DNA from: an uncultured Synergistales bacterium
GTDB taxonomy: Bacteria; Synergistota; Synergistia; Synergistales; Aminobacteriaceae
Direction: 5' to 3'
DNA length: 6,006 bases
Assembly (NCBI GenBank): GCA_905233515.1
Contig: CAJOEQ010000048.1
Coordinates: forward strand, 6,810-12,815
Below the pieces are notes generated by a model. That model was not told the DNA's origin and searched no databases. It was given only the letters and a program-made list of their open reading frames with translations. Position numbers and translations under genes: made by a program. This document shows, one piece after another, positions 1 to 6,006 of the stretch. The stretch's first letter is position 1; the number at the start of each line of letters is the position of its first letter.

Positions 1-1976
1 ACGTTCAGAAAACTTTAGCAGTAACTCTCAGCAGCGACATGTCATCAGTCATGCACGGTAACGAATGGGCAGAACTAATTAAGGAGTTCGAAGCCTCCGG
101 AAGCGGCGACAAAATGCTCCCTCAATCATGGGTTTATTGCATTACTGATGAAGAAGAACAGACACTCCGCGAAAAATATAAGGACGATGAATTAAGTCTG
201 GCATTTCTCGACGCTCTATTATTCGACGCAGATAGAATCAGCCGTGATTACGCAGAAGAATGTAATATTTTATTGATTTATCCCGATGAAGGTTATATTA
301 ACAGGACTCTTGAAGCTGTAGGGCTTGAGGGTAATTACGTAATGGAAAACGGTAGAAAACGTCTTGAGTTATTCGCAATCGCAAAACGCACTATTGACGG
401 CCGCACGTTTTCTTTCAATTATCAGGCCTTATTAGCTGGCGACGCAGTTATGTCCGATATCAGAACAAGTGATGACATAGAAGTTACTTCAACGGACAAT
501 TACGCAAGCTACGAAATTTCAGAGGACAAAGTTATATATTATGATTCTGACGGCAATATAATTTCTTCAAGCGATGTTACTTCAGACGAGGACAAGAAAG
601 AATCAACTTTCTCTATTGAAGACTCAGACGGATTATTCTTCAATCTTGACCGCTGGAGAAGTTATTATAACTGGTGCGCAAGTTTAACAGATATGGCAAT
701 GGAGTCAAACTCTGAAGCAAACTCAATCGAAGCACGCATAGCCGACGAAAATAATGAGCTCACAAAAATAGTCGACGCTCAGAAAGTAACGATTGAATGC
801 AATCACAGACAGGACGGTTATAGACCATGGGGAGGCGCAATCGGAGGAGACGAGGCCGATATAAGACGCAGAAGCCAAGTTGCAGTAACTGTTTACGCTT
901 GCCATTCATATAAGTATCATTGTGATTATTATCTGGTACAGACAAACACAACAACGACTCCGCTGAATTATAAAGAGCAAATGGATCACGAATTTACTTG
1001 GTATCAGGGCGGTGGTGAATTTGGCCGCTATGGATATACAAATTATGTTCATTATCTTTCAGGCTACACGGGCGCATTCGGATTTAACAGCTATATTTGC
1101 AGTGTCGTCGGCGGCAAAGAAAATAGCGATCTCTCAACAAATGAAGTCGGGCTTGGAGACTATATCCCTACAAATGTCCCGAAAAATAAAACTTTCACGG
1201 AAGGCATGACATGGAGTGTCGGCGGAGAAATAGGAGCTATGAGCAACGCTCTCGATTTAAAAATTACCGGCGGTGTCTCGCATTCATCAAGTGTTACATG
1301 GACAACAAGCGACTGGGAAATTAAAGCGTCCCCCTTATCAATAAATGATACAAATGTTCAATGGACAGGAGGTGTTGAGGGACCTCATAACAGCGGGTGG
1401 CATTGGGACACCGAGAATCACGGCCAATACATGGGATTAAGTTCAACAGCAGCCTCAAGAGGATCCCTCAGCTTTAAGAGTGAATGGATATGGCAGGTCG
1501 ATAAATCAATATGGAGCAAACAAGACACTAAAACACTTCTAATGAAAGTTAATTTCTTCTGGGAAGAGGGCTTCTGCTTTGGAGAAGGCGACGGCGTTAC
1601 GTGGAATACTACTTACGAGTGGGACGGCGGACGAAGATATCCGAGATTTGATCAGTACGGGGTAGTAAATCTCACTATGCCTAAACATTCATGGGTCGAG
1701 ATGAAAACTTTTGACATCGACGCAAAAGGAGACAAATCCGCCGGACTTGGATTCAGTGTACTTTCTGAAGGCAATTGGACAGTGTCATCAGATGTAGACT
1801 GGATCACATTCACAGAAACGAGCGGCAGTGCAACAGGCGAGAATCAATATCCTATAAGATTTCAGGTTGCCGAGAATAACGGTTCTCCCAGAATAGGCAC
1901 GATAAAATTCACTGCTAAGGTCGGAGACAACTTAACGGAAGAAACAGAACTTAAAGTTAATCAGGCTGGAAAATAA
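1..1976 (+). CDS. Large, probably secreted protein with leukocidin-like beta-barrel region and C-terminal BACON-like domain (5' end outside window)
   Basis: The frame is open from the window edge and the first ATG (39) has no ribosome binding site, so the true start and any signal peptide probably lie upstream. Numbering from that ATG gives 645 residues. Residues 1-135 are a mixed region I do not recognise. Residues 136-200 are a low-complexity Asp/Glu/Ser linker. Residues 245-510 recall the leukocidin/hemolysin fold: a DYYLVQ strand (296-301), then GDYIPTNVPKN (373-383), a glycine/serine/threonine hairpin with alternating hydrophobic residues (W392, V394, I398; L405, L407, I409, V413), then SDWEIKA and an NSGWHWD motif. 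This order parallels the pre-stem, stem and rim of staphylococcal alpha-hemolysin as I remember it. Residues 552-645 look like a BACON domain: NWTVSSDVDWITF, a Gly/Ser turn, SPRIGTIKF and a terminal VNQAG. Eight cysteines could form disulfides. The BACON call is fairly firm. The pore-former call is inference, and a non-lytic adhesin is possible. Confidence 0.75.
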   Translation, partial: VQKTLAVTLSSDMSSVMHGNEWAELIKEFEASGSGDKMLPQSWVYCITDEEEQTLREKYKDDELSLAFLDALLFDADRISRDYAEECNILLIYPDEGYINRTLEAVGLEGNYVMENGRKRLELFAIAKRTIDGRTFSFNYQALLAGDAVMSDIRTSDDIEVTSTDNYASYEISEDKVIYYDSDGNIISSSDVTSDEDKKESTFSIEDSDGLFFNLDRWRSYYNWCASLTDMAMESNSEANSIEARIADENNELTKIVDAQKVTIECNHRQDGYRPWGGAIGGDEADIRRRSQVAVTVYACHSYKYHCDYYLVQTNTTTTPLNYKEQMDHEFTWYQGGGEFGRYGYTNYVHYLSGYTGAFGFNSYICSVVGGKENSDLSTNEVGLGDYIPTNVPKNKTFTEGMTWSVGGEIGAMSNALDLKITGGVSHSSSVTWTTSDWEIKASPLSINDTNVQWTGGVEGPHNSGWHWDTENHGQYMGLSSTAASRGSLSFKSEWIWQVDKSIWSKQDTKTLLMKVNFFWEEGFCFGEGDGVTWNTTYEWDGGRRYPRFDQYGVVNLTMPKHSWVEMKTFDIDAKGDKSAGLGFSVLSEGNWTVSSDVDWITFTETSGSATGENQYPIRFQVAENNGSPRIGTIKFTAKVGDNLTEETELKVNQAGK

Positions 1977-1989
1977 ATATTTATTCCGC

Positions 1990-2029
1990 AAAAAAAGAGG
2001 CAGGGCGTTAAAACCTTGTCTCTTTCTTG
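1990..2029. terminator. Bidirectional rho-independent terminator between convergent genes
   Basis: A 10-bp stem (1996-2005 with 2014-2023, including two G-T wobbles) closes an 8-base loop. Read on the minus strand, the stem is followed by six T residues (1995-1990), a classic intrinsic terminator for the small secreted-protein gene. Read on the plus strand, it is followed by TTCTTG, a weaker T-rich tail that could still end transcription of the large gene, whose stop is about 20 bases upstream. Confidence 0.8.
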
Positions 2030-2051
2030 ATTCTATGAGTCTTAAAAAATT

Positions 2052-2645
2052 TTAATCTCTCACCCAGTAAATATCATCGAGCAGCCCGGCAACTTCCCAG
2101 CTTCTTGCGCTGTTAGATCTTCTTTTCTCGAAAACGTGAGCATTATGATTATTTTTGTCTGAGCATTTAGGAATTGAACGCCGATTCCCTAGTGATAAAA
2201 TTTTGTCATGCTGTCTGTCTGAACGCCTAATATTCAAATTATCGCCGAGTGAATAAAAAGTTTTCCCGCATAATTTGCAACGCCACTCAATAAGATTTAC
2301 TCTTAGAGACCCGCCGCGCCTGACTGCAACAATTTTATTTAGCATTCTTGACAATTCCGAGACTCTATATGACCTATCACTTGAACGCCTGAAACTATGA
2401 GCCTTTGAATGCCTGCAGCTGTCAATATTTCTATTTCGATTGCTTAATTTGAAGAGTGTATCAGATTGATGTTTAGAGTCGCGAAAATTTAAATCATCGA
2501 GCGTGTAATCACCTTTGAACGTGTAAAATTCCTTCCCGCAGTCTGAACACTTCCAGCGAATCATTTCAATTCTTGAGTCAGCAAATGCAGTACCAGCTAA
2601 AATAAACAACACAGCAAGCGCGATAAAAAATTTTTTGAAATTCAT
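2052..2645 (-). CDS. Small basic secreted protein with tandem CxxC-His-Cys-His modules (putative zinc-binding; family unknown)
   Basis: The 197-residue product starts at the ATG at 2645. The frame stays open to 2708, but this ATG has a strong AAAGGAGAT site seven bases upstream and begins a clean signal peptide: MNFKK, a hydrophobic core (6-18) and cleavage expected after A-F-A at 22. The mature protein consists of two homologous modules, about 27-110 and 117-197. Each opens with IxW(K/R)CxxCGKxFY (C33/C36 and C123/C126, exactly 90 residues apart), continues with a histidine (H59; H146), an NR-x-I-x2-C segment (C77; C161) and one or more histidines (H83; H167/H170), and ends in a related hydrophobic tail (99-110; 186-197). 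CxxC plus Cys/His suggests a zinc ribbon-like site, but binding is inferred. The protein is rich in Arg and Lys. It is probably monocistronic, flanked by terminators on both sides. I do not recognise a named family. Confidence 0.8.
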   Translation of the reverse strand: MNFKKFFIALAVLFILAGTAFADSRIEMIRWKCSDCGKEFYTFKGDYTLDDLNFRDSKHQSDTLFKLSNRNRNIDSCRHSKAHSFRRSSDRSYRVSELSRMLNKIVAVRRGGSLRVNLIEWRCKLCGKTFYSLGDNLNIRRSDRQHDKILSLGNRRSIPKCSDKNNHNAHVFEKRRSNSARSWEVAGLLDDIYWVRD

Positions 2646-2651
2646 ATAAAT

Positions 2652-2660
2652 ATCTCCTTT
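2652..2660 (-). promoter_or_regulatory. Ribosome binding site deciding the start at 2645
   Basis: On the minus strand this reads AAAGGAGAT, a near-perfect anti-16S match, ending six bases before the ATG at 2645. The longer reading from 2708 would put a hydrophobic, aromatic-rich stretch ahead of the signal peptide and has no comparable site, so the shorter start is preferred. Confidence 0.85.
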
Positions 2661-2709
2661 CATGAAATAAAAATAAAATCGTGAAATAAATTTTATAAAT
2701 ATTATCACA

Positions 2710-2750
2710 TAAAAAACTGGAGAGACTGTGAATAAATCAATCCCTCCAGT
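2710..2750 (-). terminator. Rho-independent terminator of the chemoreceptor gene
   Basis: A 13-bp stem (two G-T wobbles) is formed by 2750-2738 with 2728-2716, with a 9-base loop. On the minus strand it is followed at once by a T run (2715-2711). It lies about 35 bases after the stop codon of the MCP gene and separates it from the small secreted-protein gene. Confidence 0.88.
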
Positions 2751-2783
2751 AATAAATTTTAAAATTTTTAAGCGAGAATTAAA

Positions 2784-4940
2784 TTATTTCTTTTTGCCTT
2801 TTGCCGGGAGTGCTTTGCGCTGTGAGCCTTTTACGGGGGCTGTAGTGTCTTCAATCTTGAATGTTGAGAGTGCTTCTGTAATGCTCTCTACTAAACTTGT
2901 TTGATCAACTGCACCCTGTGCGGCTCTCTCTGCTATTGTCGCGGTCTCGTCCATGTCATTCTTGATACTCTCTAAGTGCTCAAGAATTTCTGTTGTAGAT
3001 TTAGTAACGTTGTCGATTCCTGCGGCGATTTCTCGGCTTGATGCGGCCTGCTCCTGAGCAACTGCGGCGATATTCTGAATTCTGTCATTAGCTTTGTCGA
3101 TCTGGCTCATTGCTTCAGCGAGTGAATCCTGTGCACCGTTTGCCTTCTCCGTTGTCTCATCAAGTAAAATGCTTGTCTCATCGCTTGATGTCTTAGTTTC
3201 GCTTGCACTTGTCTGTAATGTCTCGATTAGGCTTCTTACATTTTCAGCGGCACGGCTTGAATCTTCTGCGAGTTTACGTACTGACTCGGCGACGACTGCG
3301 AATCCCCTGCCTGCTTCACCTGCTCTAGCTGCCTCGATTGCTGCGTTGAGTGCTAACAGGTTAGTTTGATCAGCGATTGAAGTAATTTCACCGACAAATT
3401 CAGTTATCTTGTTGACGCTCTCGACTAATTCCTGAAGTTTTACGCCGCTCTCTTTAGTTTTGCGCTGAAGGATGGCGATATTTGCAATAGCTTCTTTAAC
3501 TGTATCGACTGCATTACCGGTTACTGTTGTCATGTTAGAGATAAATTCTGCGCAGTCCGTTGCTGCCTGTGCACTTGTCATTGAGGCCGCCGACATTTCT
3601 TCAGTTCCTGCGTTACTCTCTTGTAATGAAGACGAGTTACTTTCCATTAACTTAACGACATCTGCGACACTTGAACGAACGTTATTAGCATAGTCTAAGT
3701 TTTTGCCCGCGTCTTCCTTCATAGATCCGGCTTTCTCGTGGCTGTCGATTGCGAGTCCTCTAATATCAGCTATAGCAGTGCTGAGTGAGCCGAACATTTC
3801 AGATAATGCATCGCCCAGTTCTCCGAGTTCGTCCTTACCATGATAGCGGAAATCATCGCGGGTGATTGACATATCGCCGTCTCTTGCATTTCCACAGAGT
3901 TCAACGACTCGGCCAAGAGGTTTAGAAATTGATTTTGCGATGTATAAAGCGATTCCGATACCGATTACAATTGCAGTAACTGCGAGAGAAATTACAAGAG
4001 TCATAGTGCTGCCGAGCGAATCATGTGCGCCCTGTGATAAATCTACGATTCTTTGAGTACCGTCATCAGTGATTTTATTTGAGATATTTACAAGATTGAG
4101 TCCATCTGCTAAGAGTGCTGCAAATGCCGGTTCAGTCTGAATAAATGAATTATGAATAGCGTCAAAAGCGTTTTTCAAGGTCGTGAAAGTCCCGCGCCCT
4201 GCTGACATGAGATCGCGTACTTCTTTAAATCTTGAGCCCTCATAGAATTTATTATAAGAGTTTTCGCCATTGACTAACTGCTGGACGATTTCATTCATCA
4301 TTTTTGCGTCTCGTCTATACATAGCAATAGCATATTTTCTCGCTACCTGTATGAAAGTTGTGCGCAGCTCTTCAATCGTTTTGATTTTCTGAAAATCTGT
4401 ATCAAAATCTGCGTTCTCGATATTTGATTTAATGGTGCTCAATGTGATTTGATACTGCATATCGATAACGTTTGATAAAAGGCTGATCATCTTGTCAATT
4501 TCCTGATTTAAAACCTCTGTTGTATTACGTTTTGTGCGAATCATCTGGATAGCCTTATTCAGTGTTGACTCAGTATTGCGGATTATATTTTCCATTTCTG
4601 AGAGGCTCGAAAGACTCGACAGTGTTGGATATTGTGCGTACATTCGTTTGCCTTTTTCCAGTGAGGTCCGCAAAGAAGTCAAAAATCCGTTCATGCGTTC
4701 CATATCTTCGTCGCTCTCAGAAAATTTTAAATCTCTGATTCCTGCTCTGATCCAGCTTATTGTGTTAGTGAGTTCTACAGCGATTTTTACTGTATTGTCG
4801 ACAACTACCTGAAGATAAGCAACATCGGACTGAACGGCTGAAATACTTGTCCATGAGAAAAACACCGCGACTCCGAACAGAAGCAGCACAATGCCGAATC
4901 CGATCGTGAGTTTTCCTGTAATCTTGAAATTGTTTAACAT
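2784..4940 (-). CDS. Methyl-accepting chemotaxis protein (transmembrane chemoreceptor)
   Basis: This 718-residue inner-membrane chemoreceptor senses a periplasmic ligand and controls the CheA kinase through CheW. TM1 lies at about 11-30 and TM2 at about 312-334. They enclose a periplasmic sensor of about 280 residues that looks almost wholly helical and lacks an obvious Cache signature; its size and character resemble helical bimodular (HBM) sensors, but that call is tentative and the ligand is unknown. HAMP follows at about 335-390. The cytoplasmic hairpin spans about 391-694, with its highly conserved tip at 518-559 ([20 protein letters not shown] at 523-542). Likely methylation sites are E447/E448 (in GTEEMSAAS) and Q629/E630 (in VAQEQAAS). 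The C-terminus is a basic Lys-rich tail without a CheR-binding NWETF-type pentapeptide. An in-frame TAA closely precedes the ATG, so the start is firm. No che genes are nearby and I see no flagellar sigma-28 promoter. Confidence 0.96.
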   Translation of the reverse strand: MLNNFKITGKLTIGFGIVLLLFGVAVFFSWTSISAVQSDVAYLQVVVDNTVKIAVELTNTISWIRAGIRDLKFSESDEDMERMNGFLTSLRTSLEKGKRMYAQYPTLSSLSSLSEMENIIRNTESTLNKAIQMIRTKRNTTEVLNQEIDKMISLLSNVIDMQYQITLSTIKSNIENADFDTDFQKIKTIEELRTTFIQVARKYAIAMYRRDAKMMNEIVQQLVNGENSYNKFYEGSRFKEVRDLMSAGRGTFTTLKNAFDAIHNSFIQTEPAFAALLADGLNLVNISNKITDDGTQRIVDLSQGAHDSLGSTMTLVISLAVTAIVIGIGIALYIAKSISKPLGRVVELCGNARDGDMSITRDDFRYHGKDELGELGDALSEMFGSLSTAIADIRGLAIDSHEKAGSMKEDAGKNLDYANNVRSSVADVVKLMESNSSSLQESNAGTEEMSAASMTSAQAATDCAEFISNMTTVTGNAVDTVKEAIANIAILQRKTKESGVKLQELVESVNKITEFVGEITSIADQTNLLALNAAIEAARAGEAGRGFAVVAESVRKLAEDSSRAAENVRSLIETLQTSASETKTSSDETSILLDETTEKANGAQDSLAEAMSQIDKANDRIQNIAAVAQEQAASSREIAAGIDNVTKSTTEILEHLESIKNDMDETATIAERAAQGAVDQTSLVESITEALSTFKIEDTTAPVKGSQRKALPAKGKKK

Positions 4941-4950
4941 GTTAAATTAA

Positions 4951-4958
4951 TCTCTCCT
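4951..4958 (-). promoter_or_regulatory. Ribosome binding site of the MCP gene, unusually far from the start
   Basis: On the minus strand this reads AGGAGAGA. The AGGAG core ends 13 bases before the ATG at 4940, longer than the usual 5-9. An in-frame TAA between site and ATG excludes an upstream in-frame start, and the next in-frame methionine is residue 80, past TM1. Confidence 0.6.
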
Positions 4959-5021
4959 GTGTATAAAATAAAATTTTTATTACTTCCGAATTACTACAAC
5001 AACAACGACGCGACTACAGCA

Positions 5022-5615
5022 TTATCTATCAGGAGCAATCCCCTCCTTCGCCATAAGCCACGATAACGCCGCAAACGTCTTCGAGTCCCTTATTTTGCCG
5101 TCTCTAATCATTGCCGGAATATCTTTAATTGCTACCTCATAAACAGAAACATTTTCGTCTTCGTCCTGAGGCAGTGAGGACTCCTCTAAATCTTCAGCAA
5201 TAAACAGCGAAAAAATTTCAGTACAGAATCCCGGTGAGGCGTAAAAATCTCCTATTTTATAGAGACTCTTTGCCTTGACGTTTAATTCTTCCTGCATTTC
5301 ACGTTCGGCTGATTGTTTAGGGTCTTCTCCTTCTTCGATGAGTCCGGCGCAAATTTCGAGAGTCTCCTCGTGTACTGCATATCTATATTGCTTCACGAGC
5401 AAGACACTTTTACGGTTTGTAACTACGAGCATACCGACAGCGGGTTTGTGTTCGACTACTTCGCGCGAGGCAATACGCCCTGACGGAGTTTTTACTTGAT
5501 CACAGCATAAGTTAAGTATCTTTCCGTCAAAAAGTTTATTTGCTTTGACGCATATTTCCGCGATATTTGATTGTCCAGATGATATTATTTTCTCTTCCGG
5601 CCAAGAAAACTGCAT
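5022..5615 (-). CDS. Nudix hydrolase, ADP-ribose pyrophosphatase type
   Basis: The 197-residue cytosolic enzyme probably hydrolyses ADP-ribose or a related nucleoside diphosphate sugar to AMP and a sugar phosphate, using Mg2+. The Nudix box spans 91-113 with G91, E97 and the REMQEE core (105-110) that supplies the metal-binding glutamates. The usual glycine of the box's ExG position is N112. Family features agree with ADPRase: QYRYAVHEE upstream (76-84), LEICAG leading into the box, and YASPGFCTE (125-133) with P128 fifteen residues after the box, a spacing associated with ADP-ribose specificity. An acidic DEDEN loop (151-155) lies where these enzymes often carry a further catalytic glutamate. 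Its length is normal for the family. The ATG is preceded by GGCAGGTG at five bases. It lies 75 bases after fmt and 81 before the MCP gene, with no hairpin terminator in either gap. The exact substrate is not settled by sequence. Confidence 0.92.
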   Translation of the reverse strand: MQFSWPEEKIISSGQSNIAEICVKANKLFDGKILNLCCDQVKTPSGRIASREVVEHKPAVGMLVVTNRKSVLLVKQYRYAVHEETLEICAGLIEEGEDPKQSAEREMQEELNVKAKSLYKIGDFYASPGFCTEIFSLFIAEDLEESSLPQDEDENVSVYEVAIKDIPAMIRDGKIRDSKTFAALSWLMAKEGIAPDR

Positions 5616-5660
5616 AGAAGCACCTGCCCTTTTTCTTTGCTAAATATTATGATTGAATTA

Positions 5661-5690
5661 ATTATATCGCATTTTACATAATTTGCTGAA
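5661..5690 (-). promoter_or_regulatory. Possible sigma-70-type promoter for the Nudix gene
   Basis: The gap after fmt contains a perfect TATAAT on the minus strand (5666-5661), about 45 bases before the Nudix start. The best -35 candidate at an 18-base spacer (TTCAGC, 5690-5685) is poor. AT-rich sequence makes chance hexamers likely, so this is a weak call; transcription from fmt is the alternative. Confidence 0.3.
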
Positions 5691-6006
5691 TCATAAAATA
5701 TCGCCTATTTTGAGTCTCATTCCCCGCGCCCATTCAAGACCAGTGCAGATATTACGGCCTTCTGATTGAACTTTGAGCAGTGATACAGCTTTATCAGCGC
5801 AAGAAATAATAATAGATTCGCTTAAATCTAAAATTTTCCCTGACTCAGAATCGCTAAAATTATTTATTAATTCACAACGCCAAATTTTGACTCGTTTATT
5901 CCGCACGATTAAATAAGCCCCTCCCGACATGTCAAGAGCTCGGACTGTGTTAAAAAATTTTCCTGCTGACATGGTAAAATTCAGCGCAAATTCATTTTTC
6001 ACGAGT
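5691..6006 (-). CDS. fmt: Methionyl-tRNA formyltransferase, C-terminal part (gene continues beyond window)
   Basis: Only the last 105 codons or so are in the window. The GTG at 6002 is probably an internal valine, since the frame stays open to the edge. The visible part matches the C-terminal, tRNA-binding domain of Fmt, which formylates initiator Met-tRNA using 10-formyl-tetrahydrofolate. Supporting signs, in order, are ALNFTMSAGKFFNTVRAL (the family's LDWSxxAxxLxNxIRAL pattern), GGAYL, the strongly conserved KRVKIWRCE, a GKIL turn, a LLKVQSEGR strand (the family's LQPEGK) and the closing RGMRLKIGDIL-like end. The family's NPWPGA motif is degenerate here (DMSGGA), so the domain looks diverged. 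The catalytic N-terminal domain lies off the right edge and cannot be judged. The neighbouring Nudix gene follows after 75 bases in the same direction. Confidence 0.88.
   Translation of the reverse strand, partial: LVKNEFALNFTMSAGKFFNTVRALDMSGGAYLIVRNKRVKIWRCELINNFSDSESGKILDLSESIIISCADKAVSLLKVQSEGRNICTGLEWARGMRLKIGDIL

Noticed and set aside
39..59. ATG at 39 (or 51) as true start of the large plus-strand gene
   Set aside because: There is no Shine-Dalgarno sequence upstream, the frame stays open to the window edge, and no signal peptide follows, so the start is more likely outside the window.
723..1209. Short open frames within the large plus-strand gene, on both strands
   Set aside because: They overlap a long frame with recognisable C-terminal domain motifs and show no start signals or protein-like features.
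3094..4812. Several plus-strand open frames of 64-92 codons opposite the MCP gene
   Set aside because: They lie antisense to a well-supported chemoreceptor, have no ribosome binding sites or family signatures, and their residue composition is the mirror of MCP codons.
4995..5015. Trinucleotide-like run (ACAACAACAACGACG) in the gap between the Nudix and MCP genes, considered as a microsatellite or hairpin
   Set aside because: Only about five units, imperfect, and it does not pair with flanking sequence; nothing beyond local low complexity is supported.
4941..5021. Promoter for the MCP gene, including a sigma-28 flagellar type
   Set aside because: No TAAA/GCCGATAA pair is present and sigma-70 candidates match only three or four of six bases in an AT-rich background.
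5275..5499. Plus-strand open frame of 74 codons opposite the Nudix gene
   Set aside because: It is antisense to the Nudix box coding region, so it is a shadow of a conserved gene.

Overview
This window carries five protein genes in a convergent layout. One plus-strand gene fills the left third and runs off the left edge. Four minus-strand genes follow, and the last runs off the right edge. The DNA is fairly AT-rich, especially between genes. The features point to a motile Gram-negative bacterium: a transmembrane chemoreceptor, Sec-type export of a small protein, and strong AGGAG-type ribosome binding sites. A gut or other anaerobic lineage such as Synergistota is my guess from the general look of the proteins. 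It is an inference, and there is no rRNA or other phylogenetic marker here to test it.

Left to right: (1) positions 1-1976, plus strand, hold the 3' part of a large, probably secreted protein. It has an unrecognised N-terminal region, an acidic Asp/Ser-rich linker, a central region whose layout resembles leukocidin/hemolysin-type beta-barrel pore-forming proteins, and a C-terminal BACON-like domain. (2) A hairpin near 1996-2023 can serve as a terminator for both converging genes. (3) Positions 2052-2645, minus strand, encode a small basic protein with a signal peptide and two tandem copies of a CxxC/His/Cys/His module, possibly zinc-binding. I do not recognise the family. (4) A strong rho-independent terminator at 2710-2750 closes the chemoreceptor gene (2784-4940, minus), a 718-residue MCP with a large helical periplasmic sensor, HAMP and a signalling hairpin. 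(5) Positions 5022-5615, minus, encode a Nudix hydrolase of the ADP-ribose pyrophosphatase type. (6) Positions 5691-6006, minus, are the C-terminal end of methionyl-tRNA formyltransferase (fmt).

The right half is housekeeping plus chemotaxis. fmt, the Nudix gene and the MCP gene run in the same direction with gaps of 75-81 bases, and I see no hairpin terminator between them, so read-through is possible. The left half holds two exported proteins of uncertain function and is the part most worth a second look. No tRNA, rRNA, CRISPR array, insertion sequence or integrase is visible. No stretch longer than about 85 bases lacks a gene.
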